Assembly: GCA_949361645.1 (NCBI GenBank)
Contig: OX442436.1
Coordinates: 3,286,032 to 3,350,031 of the forward strand
From: Spongilla lacustris
Lineage: Eukaryota; Porifera; Demospongiae; Spongillida; Spongillidae
Direction of reading: 5' to 3'
DNA: 64,000 nucleotides
Under the pieces are notes generated by a model. The model did no database searches and had not been told where the DNA came from. It was given only the letters and a program-made list of their open reading frames with translations. A program made the translations under genes and the position numbers. Below, piece after piece: positions 1 through 10,531 of this stretch. Within the stretch, counting starts at the first letter, position 1, and every line of letters begins with the position of its first letter.

Positions 1-375
1 ATTTACTAACTAGTAATGGTTTAATTATTAATCGTTGTTATTATGATATGAATAAAAGTATACCAATTGTGAATATCTCAGTGTGGAAATAACACTTATG
101 GTTTAACATGGTTTATCATAAACCATTCGATGGTAAATTAAATCTAATACACTCAGACATACTATCCATATGTATCTAGATTTACTAACTAGTAATGGTT
201 TATTTATTAAATGCTCTTATTATGATTTTAATGATAGTGTACCTATTGTGAATATCTCAGTGTGGAAATAACACATGGTTTAACATGGTTTATCATAAAC
301 CATTCAATGGTAAATTAAATCTAATACACTCAGACATACTATCCATATGCATCTAGATTTACTAACTAGTAATGG

Positions 376-388
376 TTTAATTATTAAA
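376..388. other. Dyad 1: TTTAAT-T-ATTAAA
   Basis: This is a perfect inverted repeat with 6-bp arms around a single T. It is conserved in most monomers. Variants such as TTTATTTATTAAA (the class with GCTC after it) and GTTTTATTATTAAA weaken or shift it. It could be a bend, an AT-rich protein site or a small hairpin; the sequence does not say which. Confidence 0.8.
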
Positions 389-453
389 TGTACTTATTAT
401 GATTTTAGTGATAGTATACCTATTGTGAATATCTCAGTGTGGAAATACCACTT

Positions 454-473
454 ATGGTTTAACATGGTTTATC
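454..473 (+). repeat. 10-bp internal direct repeat ATGGTTTAAC / ATGGTTTATC
   Basis: Two adjacent 10-bp copies match at 9 of 10 positions (454-463 and 464-473). The second copy is the left arm of the large dyad, so either copy could pair with the ATAAACCAT arm, the first one imperfectly. The common 2-bp deletion (CACTTATGG to CACATGG) lies immediately to the left. This is a plausible slippage point that generates length variants. Confidence 0.8.
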
Positions 474-482
474 ATAAACCAT
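464..482. other. Dyad 2: ATGGTTTAT-C-ATAAACCAT
   Basis: This is a perfect 19-bp inverted repeat, with 9-bp arms around a central C, and the strongest symmetry in the monomer. It recurs in most of the roughly 350 units. Monomers with TTTATCAAAAACC instead of TTTATCATAAACC lose one base pair in the right arm, and those with TTTGTCATAAACC lose one in the left. Dyads that can extrude as cruciforms are reported to be enriched in centromeric satellites that lack CENP-B boxes; applying that here is inference. Confidence 0.88.
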
Positions 483-490
483 TCAATGGT
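478..490. other. Dyad 3: ACCATT-C-AATGGT, overlapping dyad 2
   Basis: This is a perfect 13-bp inverted repeat with 6-bp arms around a central C. Its left arm shares bases 478-482 with the right arm of dyad 2, so the two hairpins cannot form together on one strand. The CCATTCGATGG variant changes one position flanking the centre and adds a CpG; CCATTCAAGGG disrupts the right arm. Confidence 0.82.
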
Positions 491-1224
491 AAATTAAATC
501 TAATACACTCAGATATACTATCCATATGTATCTAGATTTACTAACTAGTAATGGTTTAATTATTAAATGTACTTATTATGATTTTAGTGATAGTATACCT
601 ATTGTGAATATCTCAGTGTGGAAATAACACATGGTTTAACATGGTTTGTCATAAACCATTCAATGGTAAAATAAATCTAATACACTCAGACATACTATCC
701 ATATGTATCTAGAATAACTAACTAGTAATTGTTTAATTATTAAATGTCGTTATTATGATTTTAATGATAGTATAACAATTGTGAATATCTCAGTGTGGAA
801 ATAACACTTATGGTTTAACATGGTTTATCATAAACCATTCAATGGTAAATTAAGTCCAATGCACTCAGACATACTATCCATATTTATCTAGATTTACTAA
901 CTGGTAATGGTTTTATTATTAAATGTACTTATTATGATTTTAGTGATAGTATACCTATTGTGAATATCTCAGTGTCGAAATAACAATTATGGTTTAACAT
1001 GGTTTATCATAAACCATTTAATGGTAAATTAAATCTAATACACTCAGACATACTATCCATATGTATCTAGATTTACTAACTAGTAATTGTTTTATTATTA
1101 AACGTTGTTATTATGATTTTAATGATAGAATAACAATTGTGAATATCTCAGTGTGGAAATAACACATGGTTTAACATGGTTTATCAAAAACCATTCAATG
1201 GTAAAATAAATCTAATACTCTCAC

Positions 1225-3018
1225 ACATACTATCCATATGTATCTAGAATTACGAACTAGTGATTGTTTAATTATTAAATGTCGTTATTATGATTTTAGT
1301 GATAGTATACCTATTGTGAATATCTCAGTGTGGAAATAACACTTATGGTTTAACATGGTTTATCATAAACCATTCAATGGTAAATTAAATCTAATACACT
1401 CAGACATACTATCCATATGTATCTAGATTTACTAACTAGTAATGGTTTAATTATTAAATGTTCTTATTATGATTTTAGTGATTATACCTATTGTGAATAT
1501 CTCAGTGTGGAAATAACACTTATGGTTTAACATGGTTTATCATAAACCATTCAATGGTAAATTAAATCCAATGCACTCAGACATACTATCCATATGTATC
1601 TAGATTTACTAACTGGTAATGGTTTAATTATTAAATGTACTTATTAAGATTTTAGTGATAGTATACCTATTGTGAATATCTCAGTGTGGAAATACCACTT
1701 GGAAATAACACATGGTTTAACAAGGTATATCATAAACCATTCAATGGTAAATTAAATCTAATACACTCAGACATACTATCCATATGTATCTAGATTTACT
1801 AACTAGTAATGGTTTAATTATTAAATGTACTTATTATGATTTTAATGATAGAATAACAATTGTGAATATCTCAGTGTGGAAATAACACATGGTTTAACAT
1901 GGTTTATCAAAAACCATTCAATGGTAAAATAAATCTAATACACTCAGACATACTATCCATATGTATCTAGAATTACTAACTAGTAATTGTTTAATTATTA
2001 AATGTCGTTATTATGATTTTAATGATAGTATACCAATTGTGAATATCTTAGTGTGGAAATAACACTTATTGTTTAACATGGTTTATCATAAACCATTCAA
2101 TGGTAAATTAAATCTAATACACTCAGACATACTATCCATATGCATCTAGATTTACTAACTAGTAATGGTTTAATTATTAAATGTACTTATTATGATTTTA
2201 GTGATAGTATACCTATTGTGAATATCTCAGTGTGGAAATAACACTTATGGTTTAACATGGTTTATCATAAACCATTCAATGGTAAATTAAATCTAATAAA
2301 CTCAGACATACTATCCATATGTATCTACATTTACTAACTAGTAATGGTTTAATTATTAATCGTTGTTATTATGATATGAATAAAAGTATACCAAATGTGA
2401 ATATCTCAGTGTGGAAATAACACTTATGGTTTAACATGGTTTATCATAAACCATTCGATGGTAAATTAAATCTAATACACTCAGACATACTATCCATATG
2501 TATCTAGATTTACTAACTAGTAATGGTTTATTTATTAAATGCTCTTATTATGATTTTAATGATAGTGTACCTATTGTGAATATCTCAGTGTGGAAATAAC
2601 ACATGGTTTAACATGGTTTATCATAAACCATTCAATGGTAAATTAAATCTAATAAACTCAGACATACTATCCATATGTATCTACATTTACTAACTAGTAA
2701 TGGTTTAATTATTAATCGTTGTTATTATGATATGAATAAAAGTATACCAATTGTGAATATCTCAGTGTGGAAATAACACTTATGGTTTAACATGGTTTAT
2801 CATAAACCATTCGATGGTAAATTAAATCTAATACACTCAGACATACTATCCATATGTATCTAGATTTACTAACTAGTAATGGTTTAATTATTAATCGTTG
2901 TTATTATGATATGAATAAAAGTATACCAATTGTGAATATCTCAGTGTGGAAATAACACTTATGGTTTAACATGGTTTATCATAAACCATTCGATGGTAAA
3001 TAAATCTAATACACTCAG
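1225..3018 (+). repeat. 10-mer HOR unit (1,794 bp), copy 1
   Basis: Positions 1225-2886 match 3019-4680 at 1,794 bp displacement (10 monomers). Markers kept in phase include GAATTACGAACTAGTGATTG (1247 and 3041), the 190-bp insertion monomer (1688 and 3482) and ACCAAATGTG (2391 and 4185). Left of 1225 the copies diverge (CTCACACATAC versus CTCAGACATAC). Confidence 0.88.
1794..2149 (+). repeat. Type A + type B monomer dimer (177 + 179 bp)
   Basis: Type A (1794-1970) carries GATAGAATAACAATTG, CACATGG, TTTATCAAAAACC and GGTAAAATAAATC. Type B (1971-2149) begins TCTAGAATTACTAAC and carries AATTGTTTAATT, TGTCGTTATTATG, ACCAATTGTG and ATATCTTAGTG. In the instances I followed, A is almost always directly followed by B, so the pair behaves as a dimeric sub-unit throughout the array (for example also 3588, 23579, 33924, 50192, 61611). 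Type A breaks dyad 2; type B restores it. Confidence 0.85.
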
Positions 3019-4934
3019 ACATACTATCCATATGTATCTAGAATTACGAACTAGTGATTGTTTAATTATTAAATGTCGTTATTATGATTTTAGTGATAGT
3101 ATACCTATTGTGAATATCTCAGTGTGGAAATAACACTTATGGTTTAACATGGTTTATCATAAACCATTCAATGGTAAATTAAATCTAATACACTCAGACA
3201 TACTATCCATATGTATCTAGATTTACTAACTAGTAATGGTTTAATTATTAAATGTTCTTATTATGATTTTAGTGATTATACCTATTGTGAATATCTCAGT
3301 GTGGAAATAACACTTATGGTTTAACATGGTTTATCATAAACCATTCAATGGTAAATTAAATCCAATGCACTCAGACATACTATCCATATGTATCTAGATT
3401 TACTAACTGGTAATGGTTTAATTATTAAATGTACTTATTAAGATTTTAGTGATAGTATACCTATTGTGAATATCTCAGTGTGGAAATACCACTTGGAAAT
3501 AACACATGGTTTAACAAGGTATATCATAAACCATTCAATGGTAAATTAAATCTAATACACTCAGACATACTATCCATATGTATCTAGATTTACTAACTAG
3601 TAATGGTTTAATTATTAAATGTACTTATTATGATTTTAATGATAGAATAACAATTGTGAATATCTCAGTGTGGAAATAACACATGGTTTAACATGGTTTA
3701 TCAAAAACCATTCAATGGTAAAATAAATCTAATACACTCAGACATACTATCCATATGTATCTAGAATTACTAACTAGTAATTGTTTAATTATTAAATGTC
3801 GTTATTATGATTTTAATGATAGTATACCAATTGTGAATATCTTAGTGTGGAAATAACACTTATTGTTTAACATGGTTTATCATAAACCATTCAATGGTAA
3901 ATTAAATCTAATACACTCAGACATACTATCCATATGCATCTAGATTTACTAACTAGTAATGGTTTAATTATTAAATGTACTTATTATGATTTTAGTGATA
4001 GTATACCTATTGTGAATATCTCAGTGTGGAAATAACACTTATGGTTTAACATGGTTTATCATAAACCATTCAATGGTAAATTAAATCTAATAAACTCAGA
4101 CATACTATCCATATGTATCTACATTTACTAACTAGTAATGGTTTAATTATTAATCGTTGTTATTATGATATGAATAAAAGTATACCAAATGTGAATATCT
4201 CAGTGTGGAAATAACACTTATGGTTTAACATGGTTTATCATAAACCATTCGATGGTAAATTAAATCTAATACACTCAGACATACTATCCATATGTATCTA
4301 GATTTACTAACTAGTAATGGTTTATTTATTAAATGCTCTTATTATGATTTTAATGATAGTGTACCTATTGTGAATATCTCAGTGTGGAAATAACACATGG
4401 TTTAACATGGTTTATCATAAACCATTCAATGGTAAATTAAATCTAATAAACTCAGACATACTATCCATATGTATCTACATTTACTAACTAGTAATGGTTT
4501 AATTATTAATCGTTGTTATTATGATATGAATAAAAGTATACCAATTGTGAATATCTCAGTGTGGAAATAACACTTATGGTTTAACATGGTTTATCATAAA
4601 CCATTCGATGGTAAATTAAATCTAATACACTCAGACATACTATCCATATGTATCTAGATTTACTAACTAGTAATGGTTTATTTATTAAATGCTCTTATTA
4701 TGATTTTAATGATAGTGTACCTATTGTGAATATCTCAGTGTGGAAATAACACATGGTTTAACATGGTTTATCATAAACCATTCAATGGTAAATTAAATCT
4801 AATACACTCAGACATACTATCCATATGCATCTAGATTTACTAACTAGTAATGGTTTAATTATTAAATGTACTTATTATGATTTTAGTGATAGTATACCTA
4901 TTGTGAATATCTCAGTGTGGAAATACCACTTATG
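2071..4934 (+). repeat. 16-mer HOR unit (2,864 bp), copy 1
   Basis: Positions 2071-4991 match 4935-7855 at 2,864 bp (16 monomers; also 1,794 + 1,070). Phase markers are the one-base-short TCGATGGTAAATAAATC (2990 and 5854), the insertion monomer (3482 and 6346) and the open-frame monomer (4825 and 7689). Confidence 0.9.
3019..4680 (+). repeat. 10-mer HOR unit, copy 2 (partial)
   Basis: This is the second copy of the 1,794-bp unit. It ends at 4680, where its sequence switches to the TTTATTTATTAAATGCTC monomer class. A third appearance of the same monomer order follows inside the next 16-mer block, with ACCAAATGTG at 5255 and again at 7049, 1,794 bp apart. Confidence 0.85.
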
Positions 4935-7798
4935 GTTTAACATGGTTTATCATAAACCATTCAATGGTAAATTAAATCTAATACACTCAGACATACTATC
5001 CATATGCATCTAGATTTACTAACTAGTAATGGTTTAATTATTAAATGTACTTATTATGATTTTAGTGATAGTATACCTATTGTGAATATCTCAGTGTGGA
5101 AATAACACTTATGGTTTAACATGGTTTATCATAAACCATTCAATGGTAAATTAAATCTAATAAACTCAGACATACTATCCATATGTATCTACATTTACTA
5201 ACTAGTAATGGTTTAATTATTAATCGTTGTTATTATGATATGAATAAAAGTATACCAAATGTGAATATCTCAGTGTGGAAATAACACTTATGGTTTAACA
5301 TGGTTTATCATAAACCATTCGATGGTAAATTAAATCTAATACACTCAGACATACTATCCATATGTATCTAGATTTACTAACTAGTAATGGTTTATTTATT
5401 AAATGCTCTTATTATGATTTTAATGATAGTGTACCTATTGTGAATATCTCAGTGTGGAAATAACACATGGTTTAACATGGTTTATCATAAACCATTCAAT
5501 GGTAAATTAAATCTAATAAACTCAGACATACTATCCATATGTATCTACATTTACTAACTAGTAATGGTTTAATTATTAATCGTTGTTATTATGATATGAA
5601 TAAAAGTATACCAATTGTGAATATCTCAGTGTGGAAATAACACTTATGGTTTAACATGGTTTATCATAAACCATTCGATGGTAAATTAAATCTAATACAC
5701 TCAGACATACTATCCATATGTATCTAGATTTACTAACTAGTAATGGTTTAATTATTAATCGTTGTTATTATGATATGAATAAAAGTATACCAATTGTGAA
5801 TATCTCAGTGTGGAAATAACACTTATGGTTTAACATGGTTTATCATAAACCATTCGATGGTAAATAAATCTAATACACTCAGACATACTATCCATATGTA
5901 TCTAGAATTACGAACTAGTGATTGTTTAATTATTAAATGTCGTTATTATGATTTTAGTGATAGTATACCTATTGTGAATATCTCAGTGTGGAAATAACAC
6001 TTATGGTTTAACATGGTTTATCATAAACCATTCAATGGTAAATTAAATCTAATACACTCAGACATACTATCCATATGTATCTAGATTTACTAACTAGTAA
6101 TGGTTTAATTAATAAATGTTCTTATTATGATTTTAGTGATTATACCTATTGTGAATATCTCAGTGTGGAAATAACACTTATGGTTTAACATGGTTTATCA
6201 TAAACCATTCAATGGTAAATTAAATCCAATGCACTCAGACATACTATCCATATGTATCTAGATTTACTAACTGGTAATGGTTTAATTATTAAATGTACTT
6301 ATTAAGATTTTAGTGATAGTATACCTATTGTGAATATCTCAGTGTGGAAATACCACTTGGAAATAACACATGGTTTAACAAGGTATATCATAAACCATTC
6401 AATGGTAAATTAAATCTAATACACTCAGACATACTATCCATATGTATCTAGATTTACTAACTAGTAATGGTTTAATTATTAAATGTACTTATTATGATTT
6501 TAATGATAGAATAACAATTGTGAATATCTCAGTGTGGAAATAACACATGGTTTAACATGGTTTATCAAAAACCATTCAATGGTAAAATAAATCTAATACA
6601 CTCAGACATACTATCCATATGTATCTAGAATTACTAACTAGTAATTGTTTAATTATTAAATGTCGTTATTATGATTTTAATGATAGTATACCAATTGTGA
6701 ATATCTTAGTGTGGAAATAACACTTATTGTTTAACATGGTTTATCATAAACCATTCAATGGTAAATTAAATCTAATACACTCAGACATACTATCCATATG
6801 CATCTAGATTTACTAACTAGTAATGGTTTAATTATTAAATGTACTTATTATGATTTTAGTGATAGTATACCTATTGTGAATATCTCAGTGTGGAAATAAC
6901 ACTTATGGTTTAACATGGTTTATCATAAACCATTCAATGGTAAATTAAATCTAATAAACTCAGACATACTATCCATATGTATCTACATTTACTAACTAGT
7001 AATGGTTTAATTATTAATCGTTGTTATTATGATATGAATAAAAGTATACCAAATGTGAATATCTCAGTGTGGAAATAACACTTATGGTTTAACATGGTTT
7101 ATCATAAACCATTCGATGGTAAATTAAATCTAATACACTCAGACATACTATCCATATGTATCTAGATTTACTAACTAGTAATGGTTTATTTATTAAATGC
7201 TCTTATTATGATTTTAATGATAGTGTACCTATTGTGAATATCTCAGTGTGGAAATAACACATGGTTTAACATGGTTTATCATAAACCATTCAATGGTAAA
7301 TTAAATCTAATAAACTCAGACATACTATCCATATGTATCTACATTTACTAACTAGTAATGGTTTAATTATTAATCGTTGTTATTATGATATGAATAAAAG
7401 TATACCAATTGTGAATATCTCAGTGTGGAAATAACACTTATGGTTTAACATGGTTTATCATAAACCATTCGATGGTAAATTAAATCTAATACACTCAGAC
7501 ATACTATCCATATGTATCTAGATTTACTAACTAGTAATGGTTTATTTATTAAATGCTCTTATTATGATTTTAATGATAGTGTACCTATTGTGAATATCTC
7601 AGTGTGGAAATAACACATGGTTTAACATGGTTTATCATAAACCATTCAATGGTAAATTAAATCTAATACACTCAGACATACTATCCATATGCATCTAGAT
7701 TTACTAACTAGTAATGGTTTAATTATTAAATGTACTTATTATGATTTTAGTGATAGTATACCTATTGTGAATATCTCAGTGTGGAAATACCACTTATG
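4935..7798 (+). repeat. 16-mer HOR unit (2,864 bp), copy 2
   Basis: This is a nearly exact tandem copy of the preceding 2,864-bp unit; identity continues to 7855. A private change is TTAATTAATAAATG near 6108, where copy 1 has TTAATTATTAAATG. It ends where CAGACATAC of copy 1 becomes CAGATATAC (4992 versus 7856). Confidence 0.9.
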
Positions 7799-10228
7799 GT
7801 TTAACATGGTTTATCATAAACCATTCAATGGTAAATTAAATCTAATACACTCAGATATACTATCCATATGTATCTAGATTTACTAACTAGTAATGGTTTA
7901 ATTATTAAATGTACTTATTATGATTTTAGTGATAGTATACCTATTGTGAATATCTCAGTGTGGAAATAACACATGGTTTAACATGGTTTGTCATAAACCA
8001 TTCAATGGTAAAATAAATCTAATACACTCAGACATACTATCCATATGTATCTAGAATAACTAACTAGTAATTGTTTAATTATTAAATGTCGTTATTATGA
8101 TTTTAATGATAGTATAACAATTGTGAATATCTCAGTGTGGAAATAACACTTATGGTTTAACATGGTTTATCATAAACCATTCAATGGTAAATTAAGTCCA
8201 ATGCACTCAGACATACTATCCATATTTATCTAGATTTACTAACTGGTAATGGTTTTATTATTAAATGTACTTATTATGATTTTAGTGATAGTATACCTAT
8301 TGTGAATATCTCAGTGTCGAAATAACAATTATGGTTTAACATGGTTTATCATAAACCATTTAATGGTAAATTAAATCTAATACACTCAGACATACTATCC
8401 ATATGTATCTAGATTTACTAACTAGTAATAGTTTTATTATTAAACGTTGTTATTATGATTTTAATGATAGAATAACAATTGTGAATATCTCAGTGTGGAA
8501 ATAACACATGGTTTAACATGGTTTATCAAAAACCATTCAATGGTAAAATAAATCTAATACTCTCACACATACTATCCATATGTATCTAGAATTACGAACT
8601 AGTGATTGTTTAATTATTAAATGTCGTTATTATGATTTTAGTGATAGTATACCTATTGTGAATATCTCAGTGTGGAAATAACACTTATGGTTTAACATGG
8701 TTTATCATAAACCATTCAATGGTAAATTAAATCTAATACACTCAGACATACTATCCATATGTATCTAGATTTACTAACTAGTAATGGTTTAATTATTAAA
8801 TGTTCTTATTATGATTTTAGTGATTATACCTATTGTGAATATCTCAGTGTGGAAATAACACTTATGGTTTAACATGGTTTATCATAAACCATTCAATGGT
8901 AAATTAAATCCAATGCACTCAGACATACTATCCATATGTATCTAGATTTACTAACTGGTAATGGTTTAATTATTAAATGTACTTATTAAGATTTTAGTGA
9001 TAGTATACCTATTGTGAATATCTCAGTGTGGAAATACCACTTGGAAATAACACATGGTTTAACAAGGTATATCATAAACCATTCAATGGTAAATTAAATC
9101 TAATACACTCAGACATACTATCCATATGTATCTAGATTTACTAACTAGTAATGGTTTAATTATTAAATGTACTTATTATGATTTTAATGATAGAATAACA
9201 ATTGTGAATATCTCAGTGTGGAAATAACACATGGTTTAACATGGTTTATCAAAAACCATTCAATGGTAAAATAAATCTAATACACTCAGACATACTATCC
9301 ATATGTATCTAGAATTACTAACTAGTAATTGTTTAATTATTAAATGTCGTTATTATGATTTTAATGATAGTATACCAATTGTGAATATCTTAGTGTGGAA
9401 ATAACACTTATTGTTTAACATGGTTTATCATAAACCATTCAATGGTAAATTAAATCTAATACACTCAGACATACTATCCATATGCATCTAGATTTACTAA
9501 CTAGTAATGGTTTAATTATTAAATGTACTTATTATGATTTTAGTGATAGTATACCTATTGTGAATATCTCAGTGTGGAAATAACACTTATGGTTTAACAT
9601 GGTTTATCATAAACCATTCAATGGTAAATTAAATCTAATAAACTCAGACATACTATCCATATGTATCTACATTTACTAACTAGTAATGGTTTAATTATTA
9701 ATCGTTGTTATTATGATATGAATAAAAGTATACCAAATGTGAATATCTCAGTGTGGAAATAACACTTATGGTTTAACATGGTTTATCATAAACCATTCGA
9801 TGGTAAATTAAATCTAATACACTCAGACATACTATCCATATGTATCTAGATTTACTAACTAGTAATGGTTTATTTATTAAATGCTCTTATTATGATTTTA
9901 ATGATAGTGTACCTATTGTGAATATCTCAGTGTGGAAATAACACATGGTTTAACATGGTTTATCATAAACCATTCAATGGTAAATTAAATCTAATAAACT
10001 CAGACATACTATCCATATGTATCTACATTTACTAACTAGTAATGGTTTAATTATTAATCGTTGTTATTATGATATGAATAAAAGTATACCAATTGTGAAT
10101 ATCTCAGTGTGGAAATAACACTTATGGTTTAACATGGTTTATCATAAACCATTCGATGGTAAATTAAATCTAATACACTCAGACATACTATCCATATGTA
10201 TCTAGATTTACTAACTAGTAATGGTTTA
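7343..10228 (+). repeat. HOR segment, right copy of the 7,342-bp-displaced duplication
   Basis: This is the counterpart of 1-2886. The part from 7711 onward is copied again at 22166, so the sequence around 347-2886 exists three times in the window. T1088 and T22885 agree against A8430, which makes 8430 a change private to this copy. Confidence 0.9.
8931..9120 (+). repeat. 190-bp insertion monomer
   Basis: This unit is 190 bp long. A 13-bp local duplication of the GGAAATAmCAC segment gives GGAAATACCACTT followed by GGAAATAACACATGG. It usually also carries TTATTAAGATTTT and AACAAGGTATATC in the left part of the array. Similar insertion monomers occur near 1688, 3482, 6346, 14376, 19543, 23485, 27767, 31694, 35450, 37600, 38680, 43495, 48136, 59165, 60070, 60973 and 61340. 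The version near 21514 has TAACACTTGG. One insertion event followed by array spread is the simplest account. Confidence 0.88.
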
Positions 10229-10531
10229 TTTATTAAATGCTCTTATTATGATTTTAATGATAGTGTACCTATTGTGAATATCTCAGTGTGGAAATAACAC
10301 ATGGTTTAACATGGTTTATCATAAACCATTCAATGGTAAATTAAATCTAATACACTCAGACATACTATCCATATGCATCTAGATTTACTAACTAGTAATG
10401 GTTTAATTATTAAATGTACTTATTATGATTTTAGTGATAGTATACCTATTGTGAATATCTCAGTGTGGAAATAACACTTATGGTTTAACATGGTTTATCA
10501 TAAACCATTCAATGGTAAATTAAATCTAATA

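Larger units (their letters stand above)
347..525 (+). repeat. Representative full-length 179-bp monomer
   Basis: This is a clean 179-bp unit, counted from the ATG of CATATG to the base before the next one. By my count it has 46 G+C (about 26%) and no CpG. Sites for NdeI (CATATG), XbaI (TCTAGA) and SpeI (ACTAGT) occur about once each and recur in most monomers, so the array should cut to a ladder. It contains the TTTAAT dyad, a 10-bp direct repeat and two overlapping dyads, annotated separately. It also has TAC rather than the usual TAA after GTGTGGAAA, which leaves a 62-codon frame open from 347 to 535. I do not regard that frame as a gene: it ends 10 bases into the next monomer, where the same start ATG recurs in another frame. 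Confidence 0.95.
1..2886 (+). repeat. HOR segment, left copy of a 7,342-bp-displaced duplication
   Basis: Positions 1-2886 match 7343-10228 at a constant displacement of 7,342 bp (41 monomers). The only difference I noticed is T1088 versus A8430. The match stops at 2887 (A) versus 10229 (T), where the left copy continues TTTAATTATTAATCG and the right continues TTTATTTATTAAATGC. The rare GTGTCGAAATAACAATT variant (around 970-990) and the short TAGTGATTATACC variant occur at matching places. The left end is outside the window. A stretch this long with so little divergence implies recent copying. Confidence 0.9.

Noticed and set aside
170..346. TATA-like promoters (many TATAC, TTTAAT and TATAAT-like strings)
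   Set aside because: They are expected by composition at about 74% A+T, recur in every monomer, and have no gene downstream.
464..482. Rho-independent transcription terminator
   Set aside because: The hairpin is AT-rich with a 1-base loop and no following T run, it repeats in about 350 units, and the setting is eukaryotic satellite DNA.
347..525. Primate alpha satellite or a CENP-B-box satellite
   Set aside because: The period is 177/179 rather than 171 bp, the sequence is not recognisable as alpha satellite, and no TTCG....A..CGGG box was found.
347..525. Monomer built from two ancient half-units (AATGGTTTAATTATTAAAT near 371 and AATGGTAAATTAAAT near 485)
   Set aside because: The similarity is short and AT-rich, with no matching flanks at half-monomer spacing; chance or simple composition explains it as well.
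347..535. 62-codon open reading frame, the first of 30 similar frames on the plus strand
   Set aside because: All 30 are the same part of the tandem monomer, opened by one base change. The 179-bp period changes frame at each unit, neighbouring frames overlap by 10 bases through ATGTATCTAG, and differences between copies change residues freely. They are repeat shadows, not a gene family.
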